From: JANNRR01 sp043736155
GTDB lineage: Bacteria > Pseudomonadota > Alphaproteobacteria > Rhodobacterales > Rhodobacteraceae
Length of the DNA stretch: 15,782 nt
Direction of reading: 5' to 3'
NCBI GenBank assembly: GCA_043736155.1
Contig: JAYTDA010000306.1
Location: 1-15,782 of the forward strand
Part shown: piece by piece, positions 14,845-15,782 of the stretch
Numbering within the stretch: position 1 is the stretch's first letter
Layout of the letters: every line of letters begins with the position of its first letter
Program-made: the position numbers and the translations under genes
The notes under the pieces: model-generated
Database searches by the model: none
Seen by the model: only the letters and a program-made list of their open reading frames with translations
What the model was told of the DNA's origin: nothing

Positions 14845-15190
14845 ACTAAATATTTTCGTTTCCTGCCCATCTGACGTCACCAAGTATCGTGATGCGGTAT
14901 ATAAGTGGAGTGCGGAAAGGCGAAAGCATTACGAGCGAGACCAAGGCATTTTTGTCAACGTTACTTCATTCAAAGAGGTTCCGACGGGGCTCGCCCTAGA
15001 CGGGGAGCAGGCGCTGATTGACGATTTTTATAAAGACCAGTTTGACATATATTTGGGACTGATGGCAGCAAGATTCGGCACCCCGACAAAGAACTTTGGT
15101 TCAGGAACGGAACAGGAGTACTTGAAATACGCCGGCATCAGCAACAAGCCGATTTCGGGCACGATCAGCGCAGCCGAGCCACCGGAATAA
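14825..15190 (+). CDS. DUF4062-domain protein, 3'-truncated by a sequence junction
   Basis: The native part (about residues 1-99) is a clear DUF4062 domain. It has IFVSCPSDV at the first strand (10-18), FKEVPTGL in the middle, then FDIYLGLMAARFGTPT and GSGTEQEY. DUF4062 has a TIR-like Rossmann fold and usually sits at the N-terminus of larger proteins, including STAND NTPases and anti-phage proteins. After GSGTEQEY (about 15121) the frame runs into the antisense of dctP for 22 codons before TAA at 15188-15190, so the effector or NTPase part expected downstream is lost. The ATG at 14825 has GGGGGATC upstream; TTG at 14810 is an alternative. It overlaps the preceding gene by 20 bp. The product is probably non-functional in this state. 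Confidence 0.7.
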   Translation: MGTSLRKLNIFVSCPSDVTKYRDAVYKWSAERRKHYERDQGIFVNVTSFKEVPTGLALDGEQALIDDFYKDQFDIYLGLMAARFGTPTKNFGSGTEQEYLKYAGISNKPISGTISAAEPPE

Positions 15191-15474
15191 CCACCCATGT
15201 CGATGCGGCCACGCGCCACCTGTTGCACGGTGTCCTGCTCGCTGCCGAGCTGCGAGGCAAAAAACGGCTGAATCTTGATCTCGCCCTTGCTTTCCTCTTC
15301 AACTTCCTTGGCAAACCGGTTGATCTGCATCACCCAGGGGTTGCCGGCTGGCGGTGCACCCGAGCTGTACCGCAGCTCGATCGGCTTCTTGTCCTGCGCT
15401 GTGGAAATGGCCGGGGCAATTGCCAGACCCAGCGTAATCAGGGATACGGGAAAAATGGCGGTGGTTTTCAACAT
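15028..15474 (-). pseudogene. TRAP transporter solute-binding protein DctP, 3'-truncated
   Basis: DctP proteins are periplasmic and deliver carboxylates to a DctQM permease. The start is well supported: AAAGGAGACAAC precedes the ATG at 15474. A signal peptide of about 26 residues (LKTTAIFPVSLITLGLAIA, then AISTAQ cleavage region) precedes the mature start IELRYSSGAPPAGNPWV. The family pattern continues through FAKEVEEESKGEIKIQPFF, GSEQDTVQQVARGRIDMGGY and PEIGLLLMPAYF, about 118 residues. Homology then stops near 15121, and the frame continues antisense through the DUF4062 gene to a stop at 15028. About two thirds of a normal DctP is missing. It lies downstream of an acyl-CoA synthetase gene on the same strand, so the locus may have served uptake and activation of a carboxylic acid such as malonate; that is inference. 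Confidence 0.8.
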
Positions 15475-15649
15475 GTTGTCTCCTTTGAATTGTTGTGCTG
15501 ATCGTTGGCGCTTGGCCCACGCCAAGATTTCCCGACAGTTTTTATAACAGTACAAGGCGAAACTCCCGTCATGGTTTATACGGGGTTGCCGCAGTGCCAG
15601 ACGCCCCGGAGACAGCGGTTCAAGGTGACGCGGCACTCGCGGACAAGTT

Positions 15650-15782
15650 CTAAGGCTCTTGCGCCGCGACCCAGTCGCGCAACACCGCGCGCTGCACCTT
15701 ACCCAGCGCGGTTTTGGGCAACTCGTCACAAAACAGCACCCGCCGCGGCATCTTGTAGCGTGCCACCCGGCCCTCGAGCAAG
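15650..15782 (-). CDS. AMP-dependent acyl-CoA synthetase, C-terminal end (runs off the window)
   Basis: Only the last 44 codons are in the window. They read YKMPRRVLFCDELPKTALGK, then VQRAVLRDW, and end in VAAQEP before TAG at 15650-15652. This is the C-terminal lid of the ANL superfamily, and the Lys in TALGK is the conserved catalytic lysine for adenylation. These enzymes activate a carboxylic acid with ATP and CoA. Together with the downstream dctP it could be a malonyl-CoA ligase (MatB-like) next to a TRAP uptake system, but 44 residues do not fix the substrate. The 175-bp gap to dctP holds no clear terminator. Confidence 0.82.
   Translation of the reverse strand, partial: LLEGRVARYKMPRRVLFCDELPKTALGKVQRAVLRDWVAAQEP

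Larger units (their letters stand above)
13026..15121. mobile_element. tRNA-Arg-associated genomic island remnant
   Basis: Immediately after the tRNA CCA the sequence becomes visibly richer in A/T, and codon use changes (TTA, ATA, AGA and AAT become common). It returns to GC-rich host style at about 15121, where a truncated dctP begins. The interval holds unknown or accessory genes only. No integrase gene is intact in the window, and no direct repeat of the tRNA 3' end was found at the right side. The right boundary may therefore be a deletion scar rather than an att site. The island assignment is inference from location, composition and gene content. Confidence 0.55.

Noticed and set aside
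13026..15782. CRISPR array or retron-like element in the island
   Set aside because: No regularly spaced repeats, no Cas gene and no reverse transcriptase motif are visible.

Overview
The window looks like chromosomal DNA of a Rhodobacterales (Rhodobacter/Roseobacter-type) alphaproteobacterium. It is GC-rich with GC-biased codon use. It carries the rpmH-rnpA-yidD translation/secretion cluster, a yidC-MOSC pair, a long YidC with an Ala/Thr-rich linker, and alphaproteobacterial REP-like repeats built on CCCCGGACTTGATCCGGGG. The genus is not resolved.

Layout. (1) 1-5050, minus strand: ttcA, an EAL phosphodiesterase with a ruined GGDEF domain, yidC with its own promoter candidate, and the start of a MOSC gene that overlaps the yidC stop. 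The gap between the EAL gene and yidC holds five tandem copies of a 16-bp repeat. (2) 5176-7894, plus strand: a DUF900-type alpha/beta hydrolase and a membrane-anchored coiled-coil pentapeptide-repeat protein. (3) 7930-8043: a perfect 30-bp inverted repeat (BIME-like) in the convergent gap. (4) 8079-8911, minus: yidD, rnpA and rpmH behind a good promoter candidate at 9002-9030. (5) 9213-12753, plus: a tight operon of a TVP38/VTT membrane protein, a pyridine nucleotide-disulfide oxidoreductase and an orphan sensor histidine kinase. (6) 12949-13025: tRNA-Arg(ACG) with a promoter candidate. (7) 13026 to about 15121: a visibly more A/T-rich island at the tRNA 3' end. It has an 860-bp mainly non-coding stretch (tRNA-like fragment, palindromes, short direct repeats), a 77-aa basic protein with its own intrinsic terminator, an unrecognised 216-aa protein, and a DUF4062 gene that loses its 3' part. 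(8) About 15121-15782, minus: GC-rich host-type DNA again, with the 5' part of a TRAP solute-binding gene (dctP) and the 3' end of an AMP-dependent acyl-CoA synthetase gene.

How the genes fit together. YidC inserts inner-membrane proteins and YidD assists it; RpmH and RnpA serve ribosome assembly and RNase P. These usually adjacent genes are split here by four unrelated genes on both strands. The VTT protein, flavoprotein and kinase form a plausible membrane redox/sensing unit whose substrate is unknown. The most unusual part is the tRNA-Arg island. Its overlapping unknown gene and DUF4062 gene (DUF4062 is a TIR-like fold found in NTPases and anti-phage proteins) look like part of a defence-type cassette, but the DUF4062 gene and dctP are both cut at the same point. 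That point is therefore a deletion or recombination scar, an element boundary, or an assembly join.
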